From Dendrobium chrysotoxum (Eukaryota; Streptophyta; Magnoliopsida; Asparagales; Orchidaceae): 64,000 nucleotides of DNA. Location: assembly GCA_019925795.1 (NCBI GenBank), contig CM034300.1, positions 32,289,591 to 32,353,590 on the forward strand. Reading direction: 5' to 3'. Of the stretch, positions 12,601 to 24,639 are shown one piece after another. The stretch's first letter is position 1. Every line of letters starts with the position of its first letter. The notes under the pieces were generated by a model that was not told the origin of the DNA, did not search any database, and worked only from the letters and a program-made list of their open reading frames with translations. Made by a program: the position numbers and the translations under genes.

Positions 12601-13900
12601 CATCAAATCTTATTAGGCACTTTGTTGAATGAGGATGAGATGAATAAAATGATAAAATTATTATCTAAATTCAAAGATTGTTTTACTTGGAGTTATGAAG
12701 AAATGCTCATATTATCTCCACTCATAGCAATTAATAAAGTAAAAAATTTTAAATACTAATGACCCCAGTTAAACAAGCACCTTAATGAATCTGACAAGAT
12801 ATTGAATAAAGATTAATATTTGAAGTTAAATATCTAATCAATGTAGGCTTCATGAGGGATGAGAAACATCTGACCTGGCTAGCCAACATTATTCTAATCA
12901 AGAAAAAGAATGGTAATATTTATATCTGCATTGATTACAAAGATCTACACAAAGATTATCCTAAAGATGAGTTTCGTTTTTCCATACTAAAACTTATGGT
13001 AGACATTGTTTCCTCCCATGTAATATTTTCCTTTATTGATGGCTTGTTTGGGTATAATCAAATTAAAATGGCTCCTAAAGATGAAAGTATACAGCATTTA
13101 GAACAATGATAGGAGTCTACTATTATAAAGTCATACCATTTAGGTTAAAGAATGTTGGGGCAACCAACCTGTAAGTAATGATGAGAATTTTTGACACTCA
13201 CCCCCCATTAGGTGTAATGTTATGTCAATGACCTAATCATTAAAAGTCTTAAAAAGATGATTATTTGTATGATATAAGAATCATTTTTTAAAGATTACAT
13301 CAACATAACTTGAAAATAAATCCATTGAAGTGTTCTTTTGGCATTACTTCAGGGATGGTTTTGGGTTTCATTATTTGACATCGAGGAATCAAAATAGATC
13401 CATATAAAATCCAAGCTATAATAGAAATGCTGCCACCTATAAGTCTAACCCAATTTAGATTTTTTCAAGGTTGATTGGCATACCTTAGAATATTTATATC
13501 AAATCTTCATAATAGATGTCAACCAATTGAAGCTCTTTGCAAGAATGATTCTCACTTTTAGTGTGATAAAATTATCAAAAAGTATTTGATGGCATAAAAT
13601 AATATCTAACAAATCCTCCAATCTTGGCTGCTCCCATAATGAGGAAGCCACTAACTTTATATGCCACATCCTTAAGTGAATCTATTGGCACCTTGTTAGT
13701 TCAAGTTATTGAAGAAGAGAAACATAATGCAATTTACTATTTGAGTAGATGTCTACTTTCAATTAAATTAAATTATCCTTTTATCCTTCGATAGAATAAC
13801 ATTGCCTAGCTTTAATCTTTGCTTCTAAAAAACTGAGGCACTATATGCTCTCTCATAAAGTGAATCTAATATCCAAAATAAATCTTTTATAGTATCTAAT
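12600..13900 (+). pseudogene. Gypsy reverse transcriptase and RNase H remnant
   Basis: The best frame, 12852-13109, holds the RT core: 'WLANIILIKKKNGNIYICID' (about 12880-12940), 'YPKDEF', then 'FSFIDGLFGYNQIKMAPKD'. After a frameshift come the 'KVIPFRLKN' block and the catalytic motif, which reads YVND at 13221-13232 instead of YVDD. The block 'LGFII..RGIKIDP' is near 13360-13410. The connection and RNase H regions reach about 13900 ('ASKKLRHYMLSHKVNLISK'). Copy 2 shares this order and the same YVND change. Confidence 0.85.
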
Positions 13901-14039
13901 GACTCATCTAACATTATAAGGAAGATTAGCTTAATGGTCAATGATTCTTTCAAAGTTTGAAATTACATATGTTTTCCTAATGTGTTGTGAAAGGGCATGC
14001 TAAGGTAGACTTCTTGGTAGCTTATCCAGTACATGATGA

Positions 14040-14560
14040 TTGTCCAATAAATGATGAACTACCTGATGAACAAATCATGAATCTAGAGTTAAATGAAAAT
14101 TCCACTTGGGAAATCTATTTTGATGGTGCTGGTTCCAGTCAATAAGGAGCATCTACTCACACTTTCCCAAGGAAAGCTAGAATTAGTATTGTGTTTTCTA
14201 TTCTTGATAAATGTTTAATATTTTACTCTTACCATCTATTAAACCTAGTATAATTAAAGAAGCGAAGTACAAAACTCTAATAACTGGGCTAGAGTTGATA
14301 ATAATCAATGAAATTTAAGATATAAATTTTTTTATAGATTCATAGCTAGCGATTAGTCAGATAGCTTGTACTTATTAAGTATTGCAAGGAAAATTTGATT
14401 CCTTATCATAAGTATATAATGCATTTTCTTTAAAAAAGTCCAAATATAACATTATATAAGATTCCCTATAGACATAACTCCACGGTGGATACCCTTGGAA
14501 AATTAGCCAAATCCTTGGCTTGTCCCAAAGGAGATTCAATTTTGATATAAATACAAGGTT
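14040..14560 (+). pseudogene. Second (archaeal-type) RNase H remnant
   Basis: After the ordinary RNase H a second one begins near 14100 with the diagnostic 'WEIYFDGAGSSQ' block, followed by a decayed 'ARISIVF' strand. A block near 14340-14375 corresponds to the 'DSQLVIRQI' motif of this family ('LVRQIACTY' visible). An additional RNase H between RT-RH and integrase marks Tat-lineage Ty3/gypsy elements. Several stops are present. Copy 2 ends at about the beginning of this domain. Confidence 0.7.
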
Positions 14561-14699
14561 AAAATTTCTTATCACCTATGGAATTTGAACATATAAATAG
14601 AAAATCCTCATTTAAGGTGAAAATTATGTTTTTAGTAGATGATGAAGTAGTTTGGAGAAAAACCTTCATCGAATACTTGTGAGAAAATAAGCTCCCTTG

Positions 14700-15850
14700 T
14701 GGTCGATCGGTTGTTGATCAAATCAAGAGAATATCTATGTCTTACATTTTAATCAATAACACTTTATTCAAAAGATCATTCAATCACATGGGGTTAAGGT
14801 GTTTGAATAAATCAAAAGAACAAAAGATTATAGAAGAAGTACATGCTAGATTGTGTGGTGCACATTAATCAGGTCCAAAGATGAAAATGAAAATAAAAAG
14901 AATGAGTTTTTATTGATGATTGATGATTGCATAAAAGTTTCATATTGTTATCATCAATGACAAGTACATAGCATTATTTTATATTTAAAGTAAAATATAT
15001 TAGATTCAATAGTTGCTTCATGGAAGTTTGAAAGCTGGGTATGAACATTATCGGTCCAATTGATACACCATCCTCTAGAGATCATAGGTTCATAAATACA
15101 GTTACAAATTACTTCTCAAAATGGACAGAGGCGATTCCCTTGAGGGCGGTCAAAGCTCATCACATTCTAAACTTTTTCAAAGACCATGTCATAAATAGAT
15201 TCAACATACCTCACCAAATCATATTAGATAATGGTCCATCATTTAGAAGTACTAAAATAAGTATTTTTACTAAACATTACAATATTGATATGAGATACTC
15301 AATAATGTACTACCCTTAGGCAAATTAATTTATTGAGGTCTTCAATAAATATTAATCCAAATTCTAAAGAAGACACTAAATAATAATAAATGTCAATGAC
15401 ATAAAAAGTTAAAAGAAGCTTTTTGGGTAGACATAACTATATGTAGAACTCTTACTTATTCTATGCCATTTCCATTAGTAAATGGGGCAGAGGCTATTCT
15501 CCCTTACGAGATACAACTAACTTCTATGCAATAGTTATAATTTATAAAATCATAAAAGAATAAATTACAAAATACATACTAGAAGAATTCAAAGGATTAG
15601 AAGAGAAGGGTTTGAAAACTCAATAAAACTTGAAGTTATACCAAGCTAAGATGATCCAAGCACATAAAAAGTTGCTTTGCCCATGAACTTTCTTAGTAGA
15701 AGGCTTGGTCTAAGTTCTGCGAAGGCCCATCTTTGCTTATTAAAAGTTATGCGATCTATTCAAACCAACATGGAATGTCTGTCTAAGATGGAGAGTGTAT
15801 ACTAAGGAGGATCTTATCAGCTAATGGATTACAAAGTAGATCATCCACTG
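14700..15850 (+). pseudogene. Gypsy integrase remnant
   Basis: Zinc-binding N-terminus near 14835-14990 (EEVHARLCGAH followed by SGPKM). The catalytic core is in the 92-codon frame 15041-15319: first Asp region 'MNIIGPIDTPSSRDHRFI', then 'FSKWTEAIPL', then the second Asp in 'ILDNGPSF' (usually TDNG). The segment holding the third catalytic residue follows a frameshift after 15319. A decayed C-terminus reaches about 15850. The enzyme would insert the cDNA; this copy is dead. Copy 2 lacks the domain. Confidence 0.8.
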
Positions 15851-16159
15851 TTATCTATAAATGGATGATACCTCAAGTGTTATTAGATGGATAGTGTTAA
15901 AGAAGTGTGTTATAATAAATGAAAATTTTTTCTTGCCATTATTTCTATATGCCACCTGAATGTGTTAAAAATTTTATAACAAATTGGGTCCAAAAGTAAG
16001 ATTGTTATACTAATGTCCATAAATTTTAAATTTCCCAAACATTATTAAACTATATCCTTAAATAAATGGTTTAAAATCCCCTGTGGTATCATATCTTTTT
16101 AGATTCTAATGGATTGACCATCTATATATTCTCATTTGGGAATTACCTCTCATTTAGAT

Positions 16160-16410
16160 TCCATATTCATCAAAATTAGCTATTAGGTGCAAGCCCATTT
16201 TTATGACATCTTAAATTCTTCATTGAAACCTGCTAGTTGTGGTGCAAGCCCCTCATGGTAGCATCCTTATATTATTGAACTCACTAAGGGTGGAGCAAGC
16301 CCATCGTGGCACCATTCTAGTATCATTGAACCTACTAGTGGTGGAGAAAGCCCCTTGTAGCTCCGTCCTAGTTTGCATATCAATCCTTTATGATTAGGTC
16401 TTTAAGCCCT
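16160..16410 (+). repeat. Tandem 50-60 bp repeats with GGTGGAGCAAGCCCC core
   Basis: Four to five diverged units, cores near 16187, 16236, 16293 and 16342, each of the form 'ctagtggtggagcaagcccc', then 'tcatggcaccatcctagta', then 'tcattgaac'. Related units occur at 23260-24126, 41990-42030 and 62370-62540. This first group follows the gypsy internal region (the stretch 16010-16160 is shared with 62210-62370), so the array seems to be part of that element's 3' tail. Confidence 0.75.
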
Positions 16411-18679
16411 TTCTAAACAGAATTGTATTGTTTTCCATTTCAGTAAAGTTGATTGTTCTGAAATTAAAAGATAGAATTTGAACTAGAAAATTGAAGTGAA
16501 ATTTAGAATATCATATGGGATCTTGTATCTTATCACATATGTTGAATTATAGAAATGATAACTCAACATATAATAACAAAATGCAAAGGTCACTTATGAC
16601 TTAAAGAAATTTCAAATCTCATTGCATATGTTAGGCCACCAGGAGATGTTGTAGCACAATATATAACAATGATAATTGAAATTAATTTGGATGATTTTGA
16701 AAGAAATCTGGAATCTTGAAACTGATGGATTCTCTTCAAATTTTAAAACTTAACATATTGAATTTCACTCAACATGAAGGTTTACAAAATTGTTTGGAAA
16801 ATCCCAAGAGTTTAGCTTGACTCTTTCATCACACCAATTAACTAAGGGGTGAAATGTCAAAGCCTAGATTTTGTAAGAGGTTTACTCACTCACCTCTCTT
16901 ATTGATTTTTCTCCTTTAGATGTTGGCCACAGTCACCTAAGGAAGAAATGGGTATGGAGACCAACAGAAGAAAGATAGTCAAAACTATCATTTCAATAAA
17001 ATTTCTATCGTTATTAAAGATAGATTGGGAGATTATCCCCATGAGATTTACCATATTTTTTTGTTGGTTTAGTTTAAAAAATAGATTTGCTTTGGAAAGA
17101 GTGCAAAGCAATCAAAACAAATTTTTTTGGGAAACTTGAATTGACTTTTCAATTTTAATTATAAAATCAAACACACCATTATAAATGATATACCACCTCG
17201 AGAGGTGGAAATATGATTTCTTAATGGGGTTCAGGTTTAGAATTATAAATTTCATCCCAACTATCGTAGTCAAATTCATGGATGAACTACATATGACCCT
17301 GAAGGGTCAAAGTGATATTCGATCAAGTATTTAGCAATGATAATCTAGATGGGTTATCATTAATTTTAATTTTCCCAAAGAGAAGTAATCATGTTTTGAA
17401 AATCAATCTAGGGTCTTTAAATCTTTTACAAGCGCAAGCCCTCATAGTTAATTACATCATAGAAAATCTGAGTTTCCTATGAAAACACTAGATTAAAAAA
17501 ATCATAGAAATTTTATTTAGATATTTTTGAAGAGTGAAATTAAAGGAGTGAGGTTTGATTTCTAATTGGGATTGGATCATATTTGGAACATGTATTTTGG
17601 GAGGTCAACGGAAGAGAGGTAAGAGGCATTTTGGGATTCTGAAATGCTTGAGAAATGACTAAGTCTATCTCATGTGTCTAGCTTTAAATTTTAGATCAGA
17701 AGAGATTTTGATTTGAGTTATCAATTTATTAGAATATTGGGATTATAATGCTGAAGGTGGGGACTTATGATTTTGATTCTGCCCCAAATTCTAAGTCTAA
17801 TTTGTGCACTAAATAATAATAGTCTGAACCTAGTTAATGTACTGCAAATTTAGACTTACCCTTGCCTAGATTAGCATGCAAGCTTATAGTATAAGCACTT
17901 TAAACTAATAATCTAATCTTTTTATAATTGATTGATTGGCATTAAATTAAGTTTTGAGGAATTAGGGCTGACGTCTAGAGCAAGTCTTAATTGGTCCCTT
18001 GACTTATTAATAATAAAAATAAATGCAACTAAAGTTTTTTACTCTTTTTTAATTTATTTATAATGCAATGCTTGCTAATTGACTTTGAATACATAAATAA
18101 GCATAAAGCAATTTTAAAAAGGTTTAAAAATAATTTTCCCTAGAGATTGCATAACATTGCCTTGACAAAACTATACTCGAATAGGCCAGGTGGCCTGCTA
18201 GAACACACAGGCGGGGAGGTGTCGAATAAGGAAGAGAACTTTTAATATGATGCATGCAAACTCTCAGGTCGTTCTCGGGCTTACTTCTTAAAATCATTAG
18301 ATTTTTATCTGAGACTAATATTTTTTAATTTGATTTGAATAAATAAAATTTTAGCGTTCCCTCATGAGCCTCTACACATTTTAAAGCTAAAATAAAATTA
18401 GCATGCAAGAAAAAAGACTAGAAAAGTATGAAATTCTACTGCACAATCAATGAAAATAAAATAAATCAATTAATTAAATAAATTAAGTGTCCATGTGGCA
18501 AGTGACCCATGATTTACAACCCAACGTGTGTAGAAATTAGTAGTGGTCAGGTATCACTGACAATAACTCTGATTCTAATCCTAGAAATGCCGCAAGTGAT
18601 TTTTGAAAATGGGATATTCTCTATGACTTTACTTATTCATCTTATTTAATTCTGTGAGCACCTCGGATTCATCAGGTCT

Positions 18680-18740
18680 GGATATCCAAAGAAAAGGAAA
18701 CTCCTCCCAGAATGGGTGTTTTTTTTTTCTTTGGATATTC
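18680..18740. repeat. Inverted repeat, 16-bp arms
   Basis: 'ggatatccaaagaaaa' at 18680-18695 is complementary to 'ttttctttggatattc' at 18725-18740 with one mismatch, leaving a 29-base loop. The outer 8 bases of the left arm are themselves a perfect palindrome. Possible hairpin in RNA or relic of a small inverted-repeat element; too short to say more. Confidence 0.6.
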
Positions 18741-18993
18741 AAATCATCCAAACTTAAACCTCTAAATGAAGAGGAACTCTCCCCTAAGAGATGTTCCCTT
18801 CTCTTTAGATTCCAAGTTAGATGTTTCACATCCCATTTCAAAATCACTTTCACAACCCCTGACTTAATCAAATTACATTATAGAGAATTAAAAGAAATTT
18901 CTAAAATAACGTTCATGGTTATCCTAGGCAGTTATATAATCAAAGTAACTCAAGCAATTATATATATTACTCAAATTAACTCACAGCCATGCT

Positions 18994-19034
18994 TGGCCAT
19001 GCTCTTTTAATTTAGCCCTGAATGAGCATGGCCA
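18994..19034. repeat. Inverted repeat, 11-bp arms
   Basis: 'tggccatgctc' (18994-19004) and 'gagcatggcca' (19024-19034) are perfectly complementary, loop 19 bases. No T-run, target duplication or gene is next to it, so its role is unknown. Confidence 0.6.
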
Positions 19035-19259
19035 CTTGTAGAAAACTCTACGAGCATTTAGATTGTTCCTATCCTAGGGGTAATTTAATGCCCATCAAAT
19101 CAGTTTGCAGATTACATAAATAAACAAATATTCATATAAATTAAGTATAATAACCAGCTTGTAATGAAAACCACAAAAAATATGGCACAAAATAGTAGGA
19201 AAATAAACACCGACCTAACCTAAAACTAGATTTGGTTGTCCTAGAAAGCCATCAAAAGT

Positions 19260-22200
19260 GTGTGCATCAGGTTGTGTGGCTTGGATATGTCCTATGTCTG
19301 GTAGTTGTTAAAGTTGTCTAGTGATTTAAAAGTTTATTATACGCTTAAAGGATTTTTAATTTGAGTTTAAGCATTAATGTTTTGATGTTGATTTTGAAGT
19401 GAGCTTTAAATGTTAAATATTTACTACCTTTGTTTACACTATAGCCATGAAGTTTATTTCATTTTCCTTTGAGCTAAGTTAATAGTCTCGTAGGCCTTGG
19501 CTACATAGTAGTAACTTGTATTGTTAAATAATTTAATTAGTTAAAATTAAAGGGGTTAATCATTTTAAATTAAATTTGTTGGATATTAATTTCAACAATT
19601 GAGTTAATGATTTCTAGAATTCAAGCCAATTATTGGATTTTAGAATTTTTATGAATGATTTAATATATTAAATGAAGGGGGTCAAAATTTGACTTTTTAA
19701 ATTAAATTGAATTCTAGAATTTTGATATTATTCCTAAATACTAGACCTTAAGATGAGTAATTCGACACTAAGTTTGTTGGATATTCATTTTCCTGAATTA
19801 AGCTGCAAATGTTTGATATTATGACTCAAATTTGAAAATTATATGGAATTTTTATTATTTTTAAATATTTAATGTAATGAAATATTAATTTTCACTAAAA
19901 ATTTAAATTAAGGTCAAATTAAGGGTCCAATCAAAGGGCTTTTAATTTTCCTAAGTTAAGTGGTTACTTCATGTCAATTTAAAATATTATTTATAATTTC
20001 TTAATTTTATTTGAATTGATGGTGAATTAATCAAATTTGTGGGCTAATTTTAAAGGGGCAATTTGGGTCGCCTAAATGGTGGCCAAATGGATTTCAATTT
20101 AAATGAAACTTAAGCCACGAGTTCACATGATCTTAAGTCCCAAGCCCACTAAATATGGGTCCATGGTGGACCTTATATGGTGGTTAACCAAACCACCCAA
20201 GGTAACCACAAAGTTACCTTCTTGGGTTTAATTTATGTTACCTAAACTAGGGATTAGGATGTAAATGGGGCTATCTAACCCTTACACTAAGTATTCCAAG
20301 CACCCCACAACACAAGCCCTAATTCACATTGGAAAGGTAATTAAATTAATTTGAAGTTAAGGGTTAATTAATGACCTTTGAATTCAAGTTAATTGAAAGT
20401 GCCCTTAATCAAATTAAACAAAGGGGGGAAATTTTGGACATGTCAAAAACATGCCCAAAACTGATTTCCCAAAATCTCAAGCCATGGTCAGTTCAATTCT
20501 AAGAGAAATCACAATAATACCCCTAGGATAATTTTGTAATTAACTAAAATTTATGTAAATTTACAAACTAGGACCATAAGGCTTTCATAGGTCTCCCTAA
20601 GACCTTTCCAATGAGCCTAAAATCACCTAATTTGGTAAAGTGCATGAGGAGATATGAATTTTTGAAATTTCCTAAAATTTTTGAATTATTAAAACTAGAA
20701 TTACATAGTTAGCCGACACTTTCATTGCGGGTGCCACCTGAATTGTCTGCTAATCATTGATGGATGACTGTGAAAAGTAGGATTAACCATAGCAATCCGA
20801 CCAATAAATAGACTATCACAGCTTAAATCGGTCTGAGACTATAGGATTTAATCAGAGCCATTGATTGAGATGAACATCTCGAATTATCTTTTCAACCTGC
20901 TGCATGTCTCCTGAGAGATCCCACCATTGAATTTCTACAAAATTTTCTTAGGTTGGAATAGGATGGTACAAACCCACAATCCAACGGTTAGATTTTAGTG
21001 GATTGATGGTTTCCTTCACACTTGACCAACACTATCTAGCTAGGAGCTCGGGATTAGGCTTTTATTTCAGAGAAAGCCCCAATAAATATGGTTTCCTATA
21101 AAAAAAAATAAGGGGAAGAAGGCGAGTACTTATCCTTCAATCATCGTGGCTAGAGGATCATCAGAAGCAAGACTTCAAGAAGAGAGTGGAGAGATTTCAT
21201 CGGAGCTCACTCGAATAGATGGATAGAGAGGGCTAGAGGGGAGGGAAAAGGGAGAGGAATGCTTAGGAGGCTCTAGGGAATGAAATTGAGAGGCTGGGTA
21301 CAAATATTGGTTGGGTGAAATGATATGCCCTATTAAACCATGGTTGTGACCTTAGACGATTGGGATCGATCAGGTGGATGGCCAGATGCTCACCAGCTAG
21401 AAGGGGAAATTTCTATGAGCCTTGTGAGATCAAGGCCAGTGAGTTCAGGCCTTAAAAATCCTCTAGATGAAGCTCAAGATGAACGAGACCACCGGAGCTT
21501 GATTCTATTTGGTTTGGCCATTGCTGTCCACTCCCTAAGTTAGGCCTAGGTGGAAAGATTGTTGGAGGTCTGCTGAGCTTGATTATTTAGTGAATTGGGT
21601 ATGATGAAGCCCAATTCACCACCATGAGTCAGGTTGACCAAAACTTGTATGGATTGGGTTAATTTGAGTGCAACTTGGGTAAAGTCATGTCAAGGTTTTG
21701 ATAGGGGAAATGCAATGGGTCAAGGACTACCCAATGCAATAGATAATTTGACTTGATTTGTTTTGTAGTAGAAATTGGCTCAAGTCAAAGTGGTTTTTCC
21801 CACTTTGGGCTAACTTAATTCTTGACTCAAGTCAACCCAAGGGCTTGGCTAGCTTTGCTAAGTGCATTGGGCTTAGGGCCATGCAAGTGTTGGTTTATCA
21901 TAGTGAAGCCCTAGTTGGGAAATGTTTTAACCCTTAGTGGTTTTGACCATAATGAGCTAGCCCAATTTCTAACCTGAGTTGACCTAAGGCTTGGGTCAAC
22001 TAGAGTAGATGTGTTGGGTTTGGGGGGGACCCAATGCAAGTATTAGCTTGATCTGGTTTGGCTTAATGAGGACTTTTGCCCAAGGAGGACCTCCTTTAGA
22101 CACTTGGGATAGGCCGTATGGCTAACCCAAGTGGGTCCAACGCCCAGGCCTTCAACAATATTCTCCTATGGAGCTAATGTAACATTCTATGGGTTTGAAT

Positions 22201-23250
22201 TGGCATGGGTAAGCCTTGGTCAAATGGTTTGAATTAGATAGAGGTGTATGTGTAATTTGGTCAAACATGGTAAACTTATTCAATCAAGTTGACCTAGGGT
22301 CAAGAGTTAGGTCCATTGAATTTGGATTGATGATTTGAATTCAATGGAAGTGGCTTTAAGTGATTAAAAGGCCATTTGGATTGAATTACATATTTGAATG
22401 GTTAAAGGGACACTTTAGTCAATGCTGGTTGACTTGGTCAACTAGGTCATACTAAAGCTTGGGTTTGAGTCTAACACATTCCTAATAATTTTAGGATACT
22501 TTAGGAGATGTTTTATGGTTTGATATGATTGAGCAAAGTTGAGGTTTGGGGAAAAGTCCAAATTTGCGCTTAAAGGGCATTTAGACATTTTGACCCCTAA
22601 TCAACTATAAGTCAAACTGAGTTTATCAATATGCAGTTTAATGTTCAACATGTCATAACAAAGTCTACGGACATGGTCAAAGGTCTTGGGGATGGTCCCA
22701 AGGTTAAATTCCACTAAGTCGCAAGTCTAGTAGCATAGGCTATAAATATTTAATGGTTTTGCAGCCTTTGGATTTCAATTCAGTGTCTAGAACTGAAGTC
22801 TCAGATTGATCTCAAATTTGGATGGTTGACACTAAGGACATCCATAATCAATATTTTATTGATAGAACATGAATTGGAGGTAATTTAACTAGGTTTTGAA
22901 ATGATTTAAAAATCACTCAAAAAGGATTTTGGGATAAGGGTTGTTAACCTTGAGTTTTGGTCGGGAATTATGGATTTGAACTAGAGATTGGGCTTGATTG
23001 GTTGAATTTGAATTATCCACACAATCAAAATCAAATGAATGATTATGGATGATTAGATATAATTAAATATGATTATTAATTATTAAAGGTTGAATTGAAG
23101 GTTGAATTTGAATTTGATTGAGGACTGGACTTAAATTTTTTGGGGGTCTAGATGTTTTACAAGTGGGTGATTATCAACCATCAAATCACCAAGCAAGAAT
23201 TTGGGTAGGTCCTGATGACATTATATAGAAATGAGGTCAATAATCCCTAA
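19260..23250 (+). repeat. LTR-like non-coding repeat
   Basis: About 4 kb without coding sense that has features of a long plant LTR: a 'caatccaacggttagat' block (about 20979) often seen in LTR upstream regions, a TATA-like box at 21097-21104, and diverged subrepeats with 'ggttgacttggtcaact' and 'aatgggtc' between 21600 and 22480. A block near 22737 ('ggctataaatatttaatggt') has a reverse-complement match near 52480-52510, so a related repeat lies inverted around Copia-2. No LTR ends were identified. The 67-codon frame at 21340-21543 is not supported by any motif. Confidence 0.45.
21097..21104 (+). promoter_or_regulatory. TATA-like box in LTR-like repeat
   Basis: 'tataaaaa' in the context 'cctataaaaaaaaataagg', downstream of the 'ccaacggttagat' block and followed by a purine-rich leader. 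It fits an LTR promoter, but nothing else in the window confirms it. Confidence 0.4.
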
Positions 23251-23259
23251 TATATGCTT

Positions 23260-24126
23260 TCTTTTCTAATGGCCATCCACTAGTGGTGGAGTAAGCCCCT
23301 CATGGCACCATTAAACCTGCTAGTTGTGGACAAGCCCCTCAAGGAACCATCCAATTTTGTACATTGCTCATCAATGGTTAGGTATAAGTCCCCAATACCA
23401 GCTTCCTTTCCATATGATAATCCAATCCTTTAAGATTAGGTGTAAGTCCCAAATACATGTTTCTTTTTCTTACAATCATCAGCTAGTAGTGGAGCAAGCC
23501 CCTCATGGCACCATTAAAGTATGAATGAACTTGCTAGGGGTGGAGCCAGCCCATCTTCACACCATCCTAGTTTGTATATTGATCATCTATGAATAAGTAT
23601 AAGTTTATAGTACCTTCTTTTATTTTATATGATCATCTGATCCTCTAAGATTAAGTGTATGTCCCTAATACATGCTTACTTTTCCTATAATCATCTAGTA
23701 AGTACCTTATTAAACTATCCTAGTATCATTGAACCCATTAGTGGTGGAGCATACCCCTTATGGAATCATCCTAGTTTATATATCAATAATCTATCATCAT
23801 CTTATCCTCTACAATTTGGTATAATTCCCCAATATAAGCTTCATTTTCTTATGATCATCCACAAGTAGTGGATCAAGCCCCTTATTTCACCATCCTAGTA
23901 TCATTGAACCAGCTAGTGGTAAAGAAAGCCCCCATGGAAATATCCTAATTTATATATTGATCTTTTTAGCGTTAGTTATAGGCACCCAATGTAGGCTTCC
24001 TTTCCATATGATCTTTCGATCATCTAACATTAGGTGTAAGTCAACATATTTAAGCTTCCTTTCCTCATACTTATCTATTCGTGGTGGAGCAAGCCCTTCA
24101 GGGCACCAACCTAACTAAATCTTAAA
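23260..24126 (+). repeat. Array of GGTGGAGCAAGCCCC repeats, interleaved with a second unit
   Basis: At least eight diverged units with the core 'gtggtggagcaagcccc' (near 23283, 23325, 23487, 23537, 23742, 23868, 23916 and 24083). They are interleaved with a second unit of the form 'attaggtgtaagtccccaat' followed by a T/C-rich 'gcttcctttccatatgatca'. The array is cut at 24126 by LINE A and resumes beyond 41857 (unit near 42003). It holds no gene. Confidence 0.75.
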
Positions 24127-24140
24127 TCCAAACCTTCCAA
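24127..24140. repeat. 14-bp target-site duplication of LINE A (left copy)
   Basis: 'tccaaaccttccaa' here is identical to 41844-41857. Between the copies lie LINE A and everything nested in it. At this end the duplication directly abuts the T-run that is the poly(A) tail of the minus-strand LINE. A perfect 14-bp duplication is typical of L1 target-primed insertion. Confidence 0.92.
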
Positions 24141-24394
24141 TTTTTTTTGAAAGGAACTGCAACTTGCATTAAAAAGAAAACACCTAATTATAAATAACTC
24201 AGAGATAAGAAAGCCTATCACATTCCTCCTTTAACAAAGACACAAATAAAGGAGGAATATTATTTTCACTAATTACATCCCAAATAAAATCATTAGACAA
24301 GGTAAGTTAACACAAAAATCTGCTAACTTATTTCAACAATGAAATGAACAATGAAATAAAACCTTATTGAACCCTTTTAAGAATAAAAAATCAT
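24141..24394 (-). mobile_element. LINE A, 3' end
   Basis: 3' tail of a 5'-truncated L1-type LINE whose other part is 40990-41843. The T-run at 24141-24148 is its poly(A) tail. The sequence closely resembles the 3' end of LINE B (24421-24640): both have the LADxCxN block of the RNase H C-terminus and the 'aaaggaggaatgtgat' stretch, so A and B are members of one family. It was split from its 5' part by the insertion of LINE B. Confidence 0.88.
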
Positions 24395-24399
24395 CCACC
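24395..24399. repeat. Target-site duplication of LINE B (left copy, GGTGG on minus)
   Basis: 'ccacc' here pairs with 'ccacc' at 40985-40989. Removing LINE B and one copy restores an uninterrupted RNase H reading frame across the two LINE A pieces, which supports the boundary better than the short duplication alone. Confidence 0.75.
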
Positions 24400-24639
24400 T
24401 CTTTATTTTTATTTTTTTTTGAAAAGATGCACTAGGCAAACATTTATTGAAGAACCAAATACAACCTAAGAACAACCATCACATTCCTCCTTTAACAGAG
24501 AAATAAAGGAAGGAGGAACATTTTTAGCACTAATTACATCGGAAAAGAAATCAGAAATAAGAGCATAGTTAGCACACATGTCAGCTAACTTTTTACATTC
24601 ACTATTAACACAAAGAAATTAAACTTGTTTAAAATCATT

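Larger units (their letters stand above)
8600..15850 (+). mobile_element. Ty3/gypsy element of the Tat type, internal region, copy 1
   Basis: Decayed internal domain in the order gag, protease, reverse transcriptase, RNase H, second RNase H, zinc-binding HHCC and integrase, all on the plus strand. The second RNase H between the normal RNase H and the integrase is the diagnostic feature of the Tat lineage. Nearly every 50-150 bases there is a stop or frameshift, so the insertion is old. I could not find LTR ends, a primer site or a target duplication. The same element, lacking most of gag and the integrase, recurs at 58710-62160. Confidence 0.85.
16411..19260. other. AT-rich non-coding region with two hairpins
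   Basis: I recognise no gene here. Frames such as 16899-17111 and 18654-19010 have overlapping frames on the opposite strand and no domain. Two inverted repeats stand out: arms 18680-18695 and 18725-18740 (16 bp, one mismatch, 29-base loop), and arms 18994-19004 and 19024-19034 (11 bp perfect, 19-base loop). The stretch 17800-18620 has the look of an LTR but no partner in the window. Confidence 0.45.

Noticed and set aside
18654..19010. 118-codon plus-strand frame with an 80-codon frame opposite
   Set aside because: Overlaps an inverted repeat; no motif, and both frames share the same purine/pyrimidine-skewed sequence.
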